64,000 bases of DNA from an uncultured Oxalobacteraceae bacterium (GCA_946480015.1 CAMLIL010000016.1:6614-70613), one strand, 5' to 3'. Shown: positions 34,147 to 43,095, counted from the stretch's first letter. A program made the numbers and translations. Notes: generated by a model not told the origin, from the letters alone.

Positions 34147-35429
34147 GCCAATCCACCACCATTCCACGCCCCCTGTTACGCGCCATGTTCGACGCCGCCG
34201 TGGCGGCGGCGCAGCCGGCGCGCTGCCTGCCGCCGCACCTGCCGCCGGCACCGCGCGGGCGCACCCTGGTCATCGGCGCGGGCAAGGCATCGGCCGAGAT
34301 GGCGCGCGCCCTGGAGCAGCACTGGCCGGGCGCGTTGACCGGACTGGTCGTCACCCGCTACGGCTATGCGGTACCGTGCCAGCGCATCGAGATCGTCGAG
34401 GCCGCCCACCCCGTGCCGGACCGCGCCGGCAGCGACGCTGCGCGCCGCATGCTGGACATGGTGGCGGGTCTGAGCGCCGACGACCTGGTGATCTGCCTGA
34501 TTTCGGGTGGCGGCTCGTCATTGCTGCCGCTGCCGGCCGAAGGCCTCGACCTGGCCGACAAACAGCGGCTCAACGCCGCGCTGCTGGCCAGCGGCGCCAC
34601 GATCAGTGAAATCAATTGCGTGCGGCGCCACCTGTCGGCCATCAAGGGCGGCCGGCTGGCGGCGGCATGCCACCCGGCCCGGGTGGTTACCCTGCTCATT
34701 TCCGATGTGCCGGGCGACGATCCGGTCGACATCGCCAGCGGCCCGACCTGCGCGGACGCGAGCACCTGCGCCGACGCGCTGGCGGTGCTGCGGCGCTACG
34801 GCATCGACGTGCCGCCCCAAGTCCGGGCGGTACTCGAAAGCGGGCGCGGCGAATCGGTCAAGCCCGGCGACCCACGCCTGGCCGGCCATGAAATCCGCCT
34901 CATCGCCACGCCCCAGATGGCGCTCGACGCGGCCGCGGCGGTGGCCAGCGCGGCCGGGGTGCCGACCCATATCCTGGGCGACGGTATCGAGGGCGAGGCG
35001 CGCGAAGTTGGCATCGTCATGGCCGGCATCGCGCGGCAGGTGGCCACGCATGGCCAGCCCTTCGTCCCGCCGTGCATCCTGCTGTCGGGCGGCGAAACCA
35101 CGGTCACCGTGCGTGGAACCGGGCGCGGCGGACGCAATGTCGAGTTCCTGCTCTCGCTCGCGGTGGCGCTGAACGGGCTTGATGGGGTGCACGCCATGGC
35201 CTGCGATACCGATGGTGTCGACGGCCAGGAAGACATTGCCGGAGCGTATATGGCGCCGGACACGCTGGCGCGCGCCTGGACCCTCGGCATGCGCGCCCGC
35301 GACAGCCTGGCCAACAACGACGGACACGGCTTCTTCCAGGCGCTGGGCGATTCCGTGATCTGCGGGCCGACACTGACCAACGTCAATGACTTCCGGGCGA
35401 TTTATATCGGCGGCGCCCCGGCGGCCTGA
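34143..35429 (+). CDS. ttuD: glycerate 2-kinase (MOFRL family)
   Basis: The 428-residue protein is full length for the type II glycerate kinases that phosphorylate D-glycerate, usually at the 2 position. The N-terminal domain has RTLVIGAGKASAEMA and the glycine-rich ISGGGSSLLPLP. The C-terminal MOFRL domain has LLSGGETTVTVRGTGRGGRN and ACDTDGVDGQEDIAGA. In relatives it forms an operon with glyoxylate carboligase, hydroxypyruvate isomerase and tartronate semialdehyde reductase. Here only the scar of the last remains upstream, so its present transcription may depend on the effector's promoter or on a cryptic one. Confidence 0.93.
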   Translation: MSQSTTIPRPLLRAMFDAAVAAAQPARCLPPHLPPAPRGRTLVIGAGKASAEMARALEQHWPGALTGLVVTRYGYAVPCQRIEIVEAAHPVPDRAGSDAARRMLDMVAGLSADDLVICLISGGGSSLLPLPAEGLDLADKQRLNAALLASGATISEINCVRRHLSAIKGGRLAAACHPARVVTLLISDVPGDDPVDIASGPTCADASTCADALAVLRRYGIDVPPQVRAVLESGRGESVKPGDPRLAGHEIRLIATPQMALDAAAAVASAAGVPTHILGDGIEGEAREVGIVMAGIARQVATHGQPFVPPCILLSGGETTVTVRGTGRGGRNVEFLLSLAVALNGLDGVHAMACDTDGVDGQEDIAGAYMAPDTLARAWTLGMRARDSLANNDGHGFFQALGDSVICGPTLTNVNDFRAIYIGGAPAA

Positions 35430-35480
35430 GCGCCGCTCGCGCCGTCCCCAGGCGGTGGCTGGACCGAATCCGCGGCCGGG

Positions 35481-35996
35481 TCAGGCTGTTTGCCCGGCAC
35501 GCGACTCGCGCACCATGCGCAGGACCGTGACGCTGTTGACGACGGCAATGACCAGTTCCAGCGCAGTACCGCCGATGGAACCGGCGATCACGTTGTTCGC
35601 AATCCAGAGCGCGGTGCCGCACAGCATCACCAGCCGCATCGGCACGCCGTGCAGCAGGAACAAGGCGAGCGTACCCAGGCAGGAGGCGGCCAGCGGCAGC
35701 CAGTCGCTTGGCTGGCGGGCCAGCGTCAGTCCCAGCGCCAGGTTGACCGCGATCACTGCCGCCGCCACCCAGATCGAGCGGGTACGCAAGGCCAGCAGCG
35801 AGCGCAGCAAGGATACGGTCGAGCTGGCGACGGCGGTCGGATTGCCGAGCAGGGAAAAGTGCACGATGTAGGCGAGGCATTCGCCGGCCATGAACAGTTT
35901 GAAGCGGCGGTCGTCTCTCTGCAAGAACGAGCCGACGCCGAGCACGAACGCGATATAGCCGACGCATTGCGCCGGCGAAAACCAATCAGTCAACAT
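35481..35996 (-). CDS. YgjV-family inner membrane protein
   Basis: The 171-residue protein has about five membrane helices and the YgjV family pattern: CVGYIAFVLGVGSFLQRDDRRFK at the start, then CLAYIVHFSLLGNPTAVASS, and GTALWIANNVIAGSIGG near the end. The family is conserved but of unknown function. It stands alone, convergent with the glycerate kinase gene. The start at 35996 gives the expected length. No signal peptide other than the first helix is seen. Confidence 0.85.
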   Translation of the reverse strand: MLTDWFSPAQCVGYIAFVLGVGSFLQRDDRRFKLFMAGECLAYIVHFSLLGNPTAVASSTVSLLRSLLALRTRSIWVAAAVIAVNLALGLTLARQPSDWLPLAASCLGTLALFLLHGVPMRLVMLCGTALWIANNVIAGSIGGTALELVIAVVNSVTVLRMVRESRAGQTA

Positions 35997-36081
35997 GAAG
36001 AAGGGAATGTGGAAACGGCAGGTTCAGCGGTCAAGCCGCGACCGAAAATTATACCCTGCCGCCTCCAGTGCGGCTCGGCGC

Positions 36082-36942
36082 TCAGCTGGCGCGCTTGGTG
36101 ATGACCACTTCCAGATATTCCGCCGGCACCACCAGCGAGGCCGGCCCTGCCGTGTTGAAGCTCTGCAGCAAGCCCTGCAAATCCTTGGCGAGCGCCTGTT
36201 GGCCGGCAGCGTCGAGGGCCGCGAATGCGCGGTGGGTCGGGCCGTAGAAATCACGGAAGACCTGCAGCCAATGTTCGGGCGAGGCGTAGCGGAAGGTGAA
36301 GAATTTGCGATGTACCTGCATGCCGGCCGTGCGGTCGCCGAACAGTTCGCGCAGACGCTCTTCCGTGCCCCACAGCGCCGGCGATTGCAGGCCGGGCGGC
36401 GGCGGCACGTGCGCGCCGACGGCCTTGAACAGCTTGCCGATGAAGCCTTCCGGGGTCCAGTTGGCCAGGCCGATGCGCCCGCCGCCACGCACTACCCGCA
36501 TCAGTTCGTCCGCCGCGCGCTGCTGGTCTGGCGTGAACATGACGCCAAAGGTCGACAGTGCCACGTCAAAACTATTATCCGGAAATGGCAGATTCTCCGC
36601 ATCGGCCTCGCGAAACTCGACAGTGAGACCTTCGGCCGACGCGCGCGCCCGCCCTTTTTCGAGCAGGGCCGCAACATAATCGGTGGAGGTGACCTGGGCA
36701 AACCGGTGCGCCGCCGCGAGCGTGGCGTTGCCGTTGCCGGCAGCGACGTCGATAACCCGTTCGTCGGCGCGCACATCGGCCGCCTCGGCCAGCGCCTCGC
36801 CGACAATCTGCAGCGTGACCCCGATGATGGCGAAGTCGCCGCTGGCCCAGGTTGCCTGCTGGCGTTGCTTGATGGCGTCGAAATCCGGCGGCGCCATAGG
36901 AGGGCCGGCAGCCTGGGTGGAGGTGTGGCTGATGTCTGTCAT
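36082..36942 (-). CDS. class I SAM-dependent methyltransferase
   Basis: The 286-residue soluble protein carries the Rossmann methyltransferase motifs: motif I VIDVAAGNGNATLAAA, an acidic residue in TSTDYV, motif II FREADAENLPFPDNSFDVALST, and motif III LMRVVRGGGRIGLANW. The layout is UbiE/Methyltransf_11-like, with a helical C-terminal extension containing WLQVFRDFYGPTHRAF. The substrate is not predictable. It is monocistronic, with short gaps on both sides. Confidence 0.9.
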   Translation of the reverse strand: MTDISHTSTQAAGPPMAPPDFDAIKQRQQATWASGDFAIIGVTLQIVGEALAEAADVRADERVIDVAAGNGNATLAAAHRFAQVTSTDYVAALLEKGRARASAEGLTVEFREADAENLPFPDNSFDVALSTFGVMFTPDQQRAADELMRVVRGGGRIGLANWTPEGFIGKLFKAVGAHVPPPPGLQSPALWGTEERLRELFGDRTAGMQVHRKFFTFRYASPEHWLQVFRDFYGPTHRAFAALDAAGQQALAKDLQGLLQSFNTAGPASLVVPAEYLEVVITKRAS

Positions 36943-37028
36943 GGCAACGCTCCTTCGTGGGTGAGGGATTCCTGCTTTGACAACGCTACGCGCACAACGT
37001 TCCGCCTGCCGTCAGCGGCCGCCCTGGC

Positions 37029-37565
37029 TCACCACATCAGGTCATCCGGAATCTGATAGGCCGCGTAGGGATCGTCTTCGTCGATCTCGGTGCTCTTTTT
37101 GTTGACGCGCACGACCAGCGTGGCATCGCGCTCGGCGATCTTGTCGGCGATCACGCGCGGCACCAGCTCGGCGCTATCGCCCTGTCGCACGATGACCAGC
37201 CGGCCAGCCATCAGGTGTCCCTGCACGGCGGCCGACACGTACAGGCGCTCGATCTTGTTGTTGTACGTGTAGTTGTAGGCAATGTCGCCGTTGCCCTTGC
37301 TCTGGCGGTTTTGCTGCACCATCTGGGCGATCTGGGCCAGGATGGCTTTTTGCTGGGCGGCGGCATCGCGCTGGGCGTTCAGTTCGCGCGCCCGCTCGGC
37401 ATTCTTGCGCTGCATGTCGAGCGCGGCGACACGCGCCTCGTCGACGCTTTGCGTGCCGGTGCGGCGCTCGTCTTTCTTTTGCTTGCTCTTGTCCTGATTG
37501 GCCAGTTTGACCTTTTTCTTGTCGACGAGCCCAGCCTTCAATAGCTGATCTTGCAGGGAAACCAT
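37029..37565 (-). CDS. DUF2058 (YaiL-like) protein
   Basis: The 178-residue protein begins with VSLQDQLLKAGLVDKKK and a highly charged coiled-coil segment (about residues 20-85, rich in Lys, Arg, Glu and Gln). It ends with a compact C-terminal domain containing YNYTYNNKIERLYVS. This is the DUF2058/YaiL pattern; YaiL has been reported as nucleic-acid or ribosome associated, but the role is not established. ATG 37565 is selected because GGAGGAG precedes it at a good distance. The frame extends further upstream without a ribosome site. Confidence 0.9.
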   Translation of the reverse strand: MVSLQDQLLKAGLVDKKKVKLANQDKSKQKKDERRTGTQSVDEARVAALDMQRKNAERARELNAQRDAAAQQKAILAQIAQMVQQNRQSKGNGDIAYNYTYNNKIERLYVSAAVQGHLMAGRLVIVRQGDSAELVPRVIADKIAERDATLVVRVNKKSTEIDEDDPYAAYQIPDDLMW

Positions 37566-37638
37566 AGCGAAACTCCTCCTTGAATCCGCTAGCATAGCAA
37601 ACCCCGCCGCCGGGCCCACCGAGCGATCCTGTGATGGC

Positions 37639-37998
37639 CTACATCTCAAGCAGCGTTTCGAAGCCACCGAAGATCATGCGCTTGCCGTCGAAGGGGTGCT
37701 TGGCCGGGTCCATCATCTCGGCCATGCGCGGATCTTTCATGACCTTGTCATTGATCACGTCGCGTTCGGCGCGCGACGCGTACTCGATCCATGAAAACAC
37801 CACCACCTCGCCCTCCTGCAGCTGCACGCTTTGCGGAAACGAGGTCAGCTTGCCGGGCTTGACATCGTCGGCGACGCATTCGCAAAAGCGCAAGGCGCCG
37901 TGTTCGCGCCACACCTTGCCGCAGGCCTGCGCCATGGCGCGGTAAGCCTCCAGATTTTCCTTCGGTACTGCAAGCACAAAACCGTCAACGTAAGCCAT
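37639..37998 (-). CDS. DUF1428 (YbaA-like) protein
   Basis: The 119-residue protein matches the DUF1428 family in length and sequence: MAYVDGFVLAVPKENLEAY, a CECVADDVKPGK segment, VVFSWIEYASRAERD and the end FDGKRMIFGGFETLLE. The family has a dimeric alpha/beta barrel fold related to antibiotic-biosynthesis monooxygenases, but no assigned activity. It is a single small gene between the DUF2058 gene and the 325-base gap before sapC. Confidence 0.92.
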   Translation of the reverse strand: MAYVDGFVLAVPKENLEAYRAMAQACGKVWREHGALRFCECVADDVKPGKLTSFPQSVQLQEGEVVVFSWIEYASRAERDVINDKVMKDPRMAEMMDPAKHPFDGKRMIFGGFETLLEM

Positions 37999-38323
37999 GG
38001 TGTCTCTCCTTGCATAAATCGATTGGTCGGACTGTCACGCTACCACCGGCACGGCCGGGGGCGCGCCAGTTTGCACCGCCGCATGAGTTGGGAAGCGTGC
38101 GGCAAAATAGTTAGCCTCAAGGAAAGACCGAACTCAGCCGGAGAATTTTTTTCGGGTAGACTGACGGGCGGCACGGGCATGGACATGACCTGACGCGCAA
38201 CATGCTGCGTGCGCTACCGGGCAATCGCGAACTGCTCGAGCATATACGCCAGCACGGCCTGCCCAAGATTTGAGGCCACTTTTCAGCAGCAAGACCGATA
38301 AAATCCACAACGACGAAACTTCC
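37999..38323. other. intergenic region with a short gene remnant
   Basis: This gap lies between the divergent DUF1428 and SapC genes. Within it, about 38158-38274, a frame without a start codon ends in TGA and reads HDLTRNMLRALPGNREL, then LEHIRQHGLPKI. It has natural amino-acid composition and may be the C-terminus of a deleted gene of unknown identity. Promoters for sapC should lie between there and 38323. I see no RNA gene. Confidence 0.3.
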
Positions 38324-39031
38324 ATGCCAAATCCAGTTTTCCTCAACAACGTACATCACAAAGACCTGCGCGTGATCACGTCGCACAGCCCGCAATACAG
38401 CGAGCGCGACATGTTCGCCTTCACCTTCCCGGCCGAATTCCGCAGCCTGCAGGCCTGCTATCCGATCGTATTCCACAAGTCGCAGGACGGCAGTTTCGAG
38501 GCGCTGGCCTTGCTGGGTTTCCAGGAGAATGAAAATCTGTTTCTGACCGAACAGGGCTGGGACGCGCCGCTGGTGCCGATGACGATCGAACGCCAGCCCT
38601 TCCTGATCGGCCGCCAGGGGGAGGAACTGATGGTGCACATCGACCTGGATCATCCGCGCGTCAGCACCACCGAGGGTGAGCGTGTCTTCCTTGAGCACGG
38701 CGGCAATACCGAATTCCTCGACAGGGTGAGCCAGAACCTGTTCGACATCCACCAGGGCATCCAGAGCATGCCGGGCTTCGTCGGCGCGCTGCTGGAGTAT
38801 GAGCTGCTGGAACCGTTCGTGGTCGACATCGAACTGGACGACGGCTCGCAAAACCGCCTGGCCGGCTTCTACACCATCCATGAAGAACGCCTGGCCGCGC
38901 TCGACAGCGCCGCCATCGAGCGCCTGCATAAGGCCAATTATCTGCAAGCGATCTACATGCAGCTGGCCTCGCTGTCGAACTTCCGCAATCTGATCGACCG
39001 TAAAAACCGCCTTCAGGCCAGCCAGCGCTAA
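38324..39031 (+). CDS. sapC: SapC-family protein
   Basis: The 235-residue soluble protein matches the SapC family found in proteobacteria next to S-layer or outer-membrane genes: FAFTFPAEFRSLQACYPIVF, ALALLGFQENENLFL, LVPMTIERQPFLIG and KANYLQAIYMQLASLSN. The biochemical role is unknown. In other genomes it neighbours TonB receptors and tryptophan halogenases, none of which is present here. ATG 38324 gives the family's standard N-terminus. Confidence 0.88.
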   Translation: MPNPVFLNNVHHKDLRVITSHSPQYSERDMFAFTFPAEFRSLQACYPIVFHKSQDGSFEALALLGFQENENLFLTEQGWDAPLVPMTIERQPFLIGRQGEELMVHIDLDHPRVSTTEGERVFLEHGGNTEFLDRVSQNLFDIHQGIQSMPGFVGALLEYELLEPFVVDIELDDGSQNRLAGFYTIHEERLAALDSAAIERLHKANYLQAIYMQLASLSNFRNLIDRKNRLQASQR

Positions 39032-39088
39032 GCCGAACGCGAGCCTGCCCTCGGAGCGCGGGGGACAGGATCGTGGCATCATTGCCGT

Positions 39089-39499
39089 ATGCTCACCGGA
39101 ACCTGCTATTGCGGCGCGATCCGATATGAAACCGCCGGTCCCGCCGCCCACCAGACCATCTGCCACTGCAGCATGTGCCGCGGTACGAGCGGCGCGGCCA
39201 GCGTGGCCTGGTTCACCGTGCCCGCGAATACCTTCCGCTTCACCGCCGGCACGCCCGCCCGCTTTCGTTCCAGCGCGCACGCCACGCGCAGCTTCTGCCC
39301 CGCCTGCGGCACCCAGTTGACCTTCGCCGACGATGGATCGCCCGACGAGATCGACGTCACCATCTGCAGCCTGGACCATGCGCACACCGTCGCACCGGCA
39401 AGCCACATCTTCACCGCCAGCGCCCTGCCGTGGGAAGTCTTGCCCGACGATGGACTGCCGCGCTACCGGCACAGCCGCAAGGATGAGCCGCCCGCTTAG
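39089..39499 (+). CDS. GFA-family (CENP-V/GFA) zinc protein
   Basis: The 136-residue protein contains the zinc-binding cysteines of the GFA fold: GTCYCGAIRYE at the N-terminus, CHCSMCRGTSGA in the middle and FCPACGTQLTF later. Family members bind one or two zinc ions. A few act with glutathione and formaldehyde, but most have unknown substrates. It has full family length and stands alone between sapC and the DUF2167 gene. Confidence 0.93.
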   Translation: MLTGTCYCGAIRYETAGPAAHQTICHCSMCRGTSGAASVAWFTVPANTFRFTAGTPARFRSSAHATRSFCPACGTQLTFADDGSPDEIDVTICSLDHAHTVAPASHIFTASALPWEVLPDDGLPRYRHSRKDEPPA

Positions 39500-39609
39500 T
39501 CTGGCGGCCCGGCGCGTGACTGACATCGGTCAAGAACTCCACCCTTTGTCATTACAGTTAACGTTTCCAGTCTATAATATTGCTTTTGTTCAACAAGACC
39601 GGAGTCTGT

Positions 39610-40515
39610 ATGCTGCGCCCCCTTGCCACCCTCCTCCTTTGCATGGTGTTCGGCATGATGCCGGTCCGCGCCGCGGCCGCGCCCAAGGTCAGTGCCGCCA
39701 CGCTGCTGGATTCGTTCAAGCCGCAGCAGGGCAAGATCACCCTGCCGGGCGGAATTGCCACGCTCGATCTGCCGGACTCGTTCCGCTATCTGTCGCCGGA
39801 AGATTCGGCGCGCCTGCTGACCGAGGGCTGGGGCAATCCGCCATCGCCGCCGACCTTGGGCATGATCCTGCCGGCCGGCGTCAATCCGCTGTCGCCCGAA
39901 GGCTGGGGCGTGGTGGTGACCTACGACAAGGATGGCCACGTCAAGGATGACGACGCCAGCAGCATCAAGTACGACGAACTGCTCAAGGAGATGCAGGAAG
40001 GCGTCGCCAGCCGCAACGAGCAACGCAAGAAGGCCGGCTACGCCGCCATGAACCTGGTCGGCTGGGCCGAAGCACCGAGCTACGACAAGGCTTCGCACAA
40101 GCTGTATTGGGCGCAGCAGCTGCATACCGAGGGCGCCAGTGAGAATGGCTTAAACTACAACATCCGGGTGCTGGGACGCGAAGGCGTGCTGGTGCTCAAC
40201 GCCGTGGCCGGCATGACCCAGATCGACAAGGTCAAGACGGAAATGAAGCAAGTCACGGCCTTCGCCGATTTCACCGCCGGCAACCGTTACGCCGACTTCA
40301 ACGGCAGTACCGACAAGGTCGCCGAATACGGCCTGGCCGCCCTGGTGGCGGGCGGGGCGGCGGCCAAGCTGGGCCTGTTCGGCAAACTGTTCGCGCTGCT
40401 GCTCGCCTTCAAGAAAATCTTGATCCTCGCGGGCGCGGCCCTGGTCAGCATGGTGTACAAGTTGCTCGGGCGCGAAAAGAAGGCCGCGCCGGTCGATCTG
40501 AGCAAGCCAGAGTAA
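39610..40515 (+). CDS. DUF2167 membrane protein
   Basis: The 301-residue protein has a signal peptide (LATLLLCMVFGMMPVRAAA). A large extracytoplasmic domain follows with the DUF2167 features ITLPGGIATLDLPDSFRYLS, WGVVVTYDKDGHVKDDDAS, YAAMNLVGWAEAPSYD and LNYNIRVLGREGVLVLNAV. A C-terminal membrane segment comes last (KLFALLLAFKKILILAGAALVSMVY). The family's role is unknown. ATG 39610 follows GGAG. A site-2-protease-like gene starts ten bases later, so the two are almost surely co-transcribed, and the M50 enzyme may act on or with this protein. Confidence 0.88.
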   Translation: MLRPLATLLLCMVFGMMPVRAAAAPKVSAATLLDSFKPQQGKITLPGGIATLDLPDSFRYLSPEDSARLLTEGWGNPPSPPTLGMILPAGVNPLSPEGWGVVVTYDKDGHVKDDDASSIKYDELLKEMQEGVASRNEQRKKAGYAAMNLVGWAEAPSYDKASHKLYWAQQLHTEGASENGLNYNIRVLGREGVLVLNAVAGMTQIDKVKTEMKQVTAFADFTAGNRYADFNGSTDKVAEYGLAALVAGGAAAKLGLFGKLFALLLAFKKILILAGAALVSMVYKLLGREKKAAPVDLSKPE

Positions 40516-40525
40516 GGCGGGCGGC

Positions 40526-41242
40526 ATGGGCAAACTGCTGGTGTGGCTGCTGGCCGCAGGCAAGATGGGCAAGCTGCTGACCACGGGCGGCACCATGTTG
40601 CTGTCGATGCTGGTGTACAGCTGGGTGTTCGGCTGGCGTTACGCGGTCGGCTTCGTGCTGCTGATCCTGGTCCATGAAATGGGCCACTACCTGGCGGCGC
40701 GCCAGCGCGGCCTGAATGTCGGCGCGCCGACGTTCATTCCCTTCGTCGGCGCGTGGATCGAGATGAAGGACTTGCCGCACGACGTAGAAACCGAAGCCTA
40801 TGTCGGTTTCGCCGGGCCGCTGGCGGGCACGGCGGCGGCCATGGCCTGCTACTTCGCGGCGCGCCAGTCCGACAGCAGTCTATTGCTGGCCCTGGCCTAC
40901 TCCGGCTGCATGCTCAACCTGTTCAACCTGATCCCGGTCGCGCCGCTCGATGGCGGGCGCATCACCGCCGTCATTTCGCCCAAGCTATGGCTGGCCGGCG
41001 TCCCACTGCTGGCGGCCCTGTTCTTCTACCGGCCCAGTCCGATGCTGATCCTGGTCGCCATCCTCGCCTATCCGCAGCTGAAGAAGGCCATCTCCGGCGA
41101 CCCGGACGCGCCGGCCGGCTACTACGAGACGGCGCAAGGCACGCGCGTCAACTACGCCGTCATGTACCTGGGCCTGGTGATTTTTTTGGCCGTCATGAGC
41201 TACGACCTGCACGCGCTGCTGGCCGGAGTGGGCGGCCGCTAA
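40526..41242 (+). CDS. M50 (site-2 protease-like) membrane metalloprotease
   Basis: The 238-residue polytopic protein carries the zinc site HEMGH (His50, Glu51, His54) in a membrane helix. The third ligand region is NLIPVAPLDGGR (Asp142), the expected arrangement for site-2 proteases, which cut membrane helices. FAGPLAG is the family's conserved loop. There is no PDZ domain, so it is a minimal form. It follows the DUF2167 gene by ten bases in the same operon. The natural substrate is unknown. Confidence 0.92.
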   Translation: MGKLLVWLLAAGKMGKLLTTGGTMLLSMLVYSWVFGWRYAVGFVLLILVHEMGHYLAARQRGLNVGAPTFIPFVGAWIEMKDLPHDVETEAYVGFAGPLAGTAAAMACYFAARQSDSSLLLALAYSGCMLNLFNLIPVAPLDGGRITAVISPKLWLAGVPLLAALFFYRPSPMLILVAILAYPQLKKAISGDPDAPAGYYETAQGTRVNYAVMYLGLVIFLAVMSYDLHALLAGVGGR

Positions 41243-41253
41243 AGCTCAAGGCC

Positions 41254-41475
41254 TCAACGCGCCGCCGCTTCCATCCGCGCCGTTTTGCCGTCCGGCGCCA
41301 TGCCTTCCACGCTGGCGCCATGCGCGAGCAGCAGCCGCACCATCGCAACATTGCCCTTGTAGGCCGCACCGAGTGCCAGCAGCATTTCCGGCCACGTTGC
41401 GCCGGCCGTTTCAGTGCCGGCCACACAGTGATCGAAATTTAGTTTGCATGGAGCATCTTCTGGCGTAGACTAGAT
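41254..41475 (-). pseudogene. ankyrin-like C-terminal fragment
   Basis: On the minus strand a frame without a start codon ends at 41254 and encodes ATWPEMLLALGAAYKGN, then VAMVRLLLAHGASVEG, then MAPDGKTARMEAAAR. The G.vamVrlLLahGAsv pattern is an ankyrin repeat. Only about one and a half repeats remain. The fragment overlaps the promoter region of the HDOD gene, so it is probably debris of a deleted gene; a very short intact gene is less likely. Confidence 0.4.
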
Positions 41476-41509
41476 TTCACCATGTGCCACTGCCCAGAGA
41501 AGAGGAACC

Positions 41510-42310
41510 ATGTCCGACTTGTCCGCTTTCTTCCAGAACGTCAAGCTGCCGGTGATTTCCGAGGTAGCCCACGCATTGATCCAGTCGCTCGATAACGAGG
41601 ATGTGTCCGCCAAGGAGATCAGTGCGCTGATTGCCAAGGACCCATCGCTGACGGCCAAGCTGCTGCGCCTGGCCAACAGCGCGCGCTTCGGCGCCAGCCG
41701 CGGGGTGCGCTCGCTCGACGACGCCATCGCGATGGCCGGCATGGCGCATGTGCGCACCCTGGCGTTGGCGGCCTGCTTCGCCGAAAGCTTTCCCGACCTG
41801 CCCGGCCTGGACAGCGATGAATTCTGGAAAAGCAGCATGGCTTGCGCGGGCTACGCCAAGTGGCTCGCGGGTGGAATGGGCGGCGACGGCCAGGATGCCT
41901 GGCTGGCCGGCATGATGGTGCGCCTGGGCGAGCTACTGATTTATCAGGCCGAACCGAGCGCTTTCGCCGAAATCGAAGAATTGCCGCATCTGCCGGGTGC
42001 GCGCTGGCAGCGCGAACAGCGCCTGCTGGGCTTTTCGGAAGGCCAGATCACGGCCGAACTGTGCCGCCGCTGGAACTTCCCGCAAACCATCGTCGAAGCG
42101 CTGGAATGGTCGTCCGAGCCGATGGCCGCGCCCCGCTTCAGCCAGCTGGCCGGCATCATCCACCTGGCCAGCCGCCTGGCCGACACGCCCAGCGACGACC
42201 CCGACATCATCGACACCCTGCCGGACGATGTGATGCAGGCGCTGCAGGTGGACCGGGCGTGGATGAAGAAAAAATTTCCGGCGCACAGCACCTTCTCGGC
42301 CGCCGCCTGA
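41510..42310 (+). CDS. HDOD-domain signalling protein
   Basis: The 266-residue cytosolic protein is a stand-alone HDOD domain with no attached GGDEF, EAL or receiver module. Typical stretches are LPVISEVAHALIQSL near the start, LIAKDPSLTAKLLRLANSARFG at about 44-65, then SLDDAIAMAGMAHVRTLALA, and GRLGELL-like MVRLGELLIYQ. HDOD proteins are non-catalytic relatives of HD phosphohydrolases that regulate motility, biofilm or competence. The ribosome site GAGAAGAGGAA precedes ATG 41510. No direct partner is adjacent. Confidence 0.9.
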   Translation: MSDLSAFFQNVKLPVISEVAHALIQSLDNEDVSAKEISALIAKDPSLTAKLLRLANSARFGASRGVRSLDDAIAMAGMAHVRTLALAACFAESFPDLPGLDSDEFWKSSMACAGYAKWLAGGMGGDGQDAWLAGMMVRLGELLIYQAEPSAFAEIEELPHLPGARWQREQRLLGFSEGQITAELCRRWNFPQTIVEALEWSSEPMAAPRFSQLAGIIHLASRLADTPSDDPDIIDTLPDDVMQALQVDRAWMKKKFPAHSTFSAAA

Positions 42311-42406
42311 TGTGCTATTCCCGGCCCCATCGCTGGCACTCGAGCTGACATCGGCGGAACAGATCGGCACGGTCCACAGCAGTGCGCTGCCAAATCTGCC
42401 AAGCAG

Positions 42407-43090
42407 TCAACGCTCGGAGGGCGTTTCAAGCAGCACGGTCTGGATATCGTTGAACAGCACATCGGGCATCAGATATGCGGTGGTGTAGATTTCGCGCACC
42501 CGCCCCGCCGCGTCGATCAGGAAGATTTTCAGCAGGTGGTTGCGCAAGCGCGTGGGTTTGCCTTGTGGATCGAGCGTGACGGAAACGTCTTGCCCGAAAT
42601 CGTCGATGATGGGCTTCAGCTCGCCGACCGAGCGCGTGGTGAGAAAGTCCCAGTGCAGCGGACTGGCGCGGTCGGCCAGCTTGCCCGCATACGCGCGCAT
42701 GGCTGACGGCGTGTCATTGCCGGGATCAAAAGACAGGCTCACCAGCCGCACGCGCCGCGCCAGCGCCGGCCTGGCCAGCAGCCGCTGGCGCAACTCGTTG
42801 AAGGTCTCGAAGGCCAGCGGACAGCCGACCGGATCCACGCAGTAGGTGTACATGAAGCTCAACAAGGTGACCTTGCCGGTGGTGTAGTCCTTCAGCCGAT
42901 GGCTTTTTCCATCGGTATCGAGCACATTGCCGTCGGCCGCGGTCTGGATCCGCTGCAGCGCATAGCTGCCCGGCGCCGGCGCCACAAACTGCTGACGCGG
43001 CTTGCTGGCCGGCGCATCCACCGCCCCGGCCCAGGCCATACCCGCGCCGCCCAGCGCCAGCACCGCGGCAAGGAGCGGCCCGTAGCTCAT
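42407..43090 (-). CDS. SCO1/SenC-type copper chaperone with unusual CX5C site
   Basis: The 227-residue exported thioredoxin-fold protein has a signal peptide (LLAAVLALGGAGMAWAG) and the SCO pattern KVTLLSFMYTYC, SFDPGNDTPSAM and HLLKIFLIDAAGRV. The copper-binding cysteines are Cys84 and Cys90 in YCVDPVGCP. Their spacing (five residues) is wider than the usual CXXXC. The conserved histidine is in NHLLKIF. It starts only five bases after the methanethiol oxidase stop, so it probably delivers copper to that enzyme. The mtoX-SCO1 pairing is known from other methanethiol degraders. Confidence 0.88.
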   Translation of the reverse strand: MSYGPLLAAVLALGGAGMAWAGAVDAPASKPRQQFVAPAPGSYALQRIQTAADGNVLDTDGKSHRLKDYTTGKVTLLSFMYTYCVDPVGCPLAFETFNELRQRLLARPALARRVRLVSLSFDPGNDTPSAMRAYAGKLADRASPLHWDFLTTRSVGELKPIIDDFGQDVSVTLDPQGKPTRLRNHLLKIFLIDAAGRVREIYTTAYLMPDVLFNDIQTVLLETPSER

Positions 43091-43095
43091 CCGCC

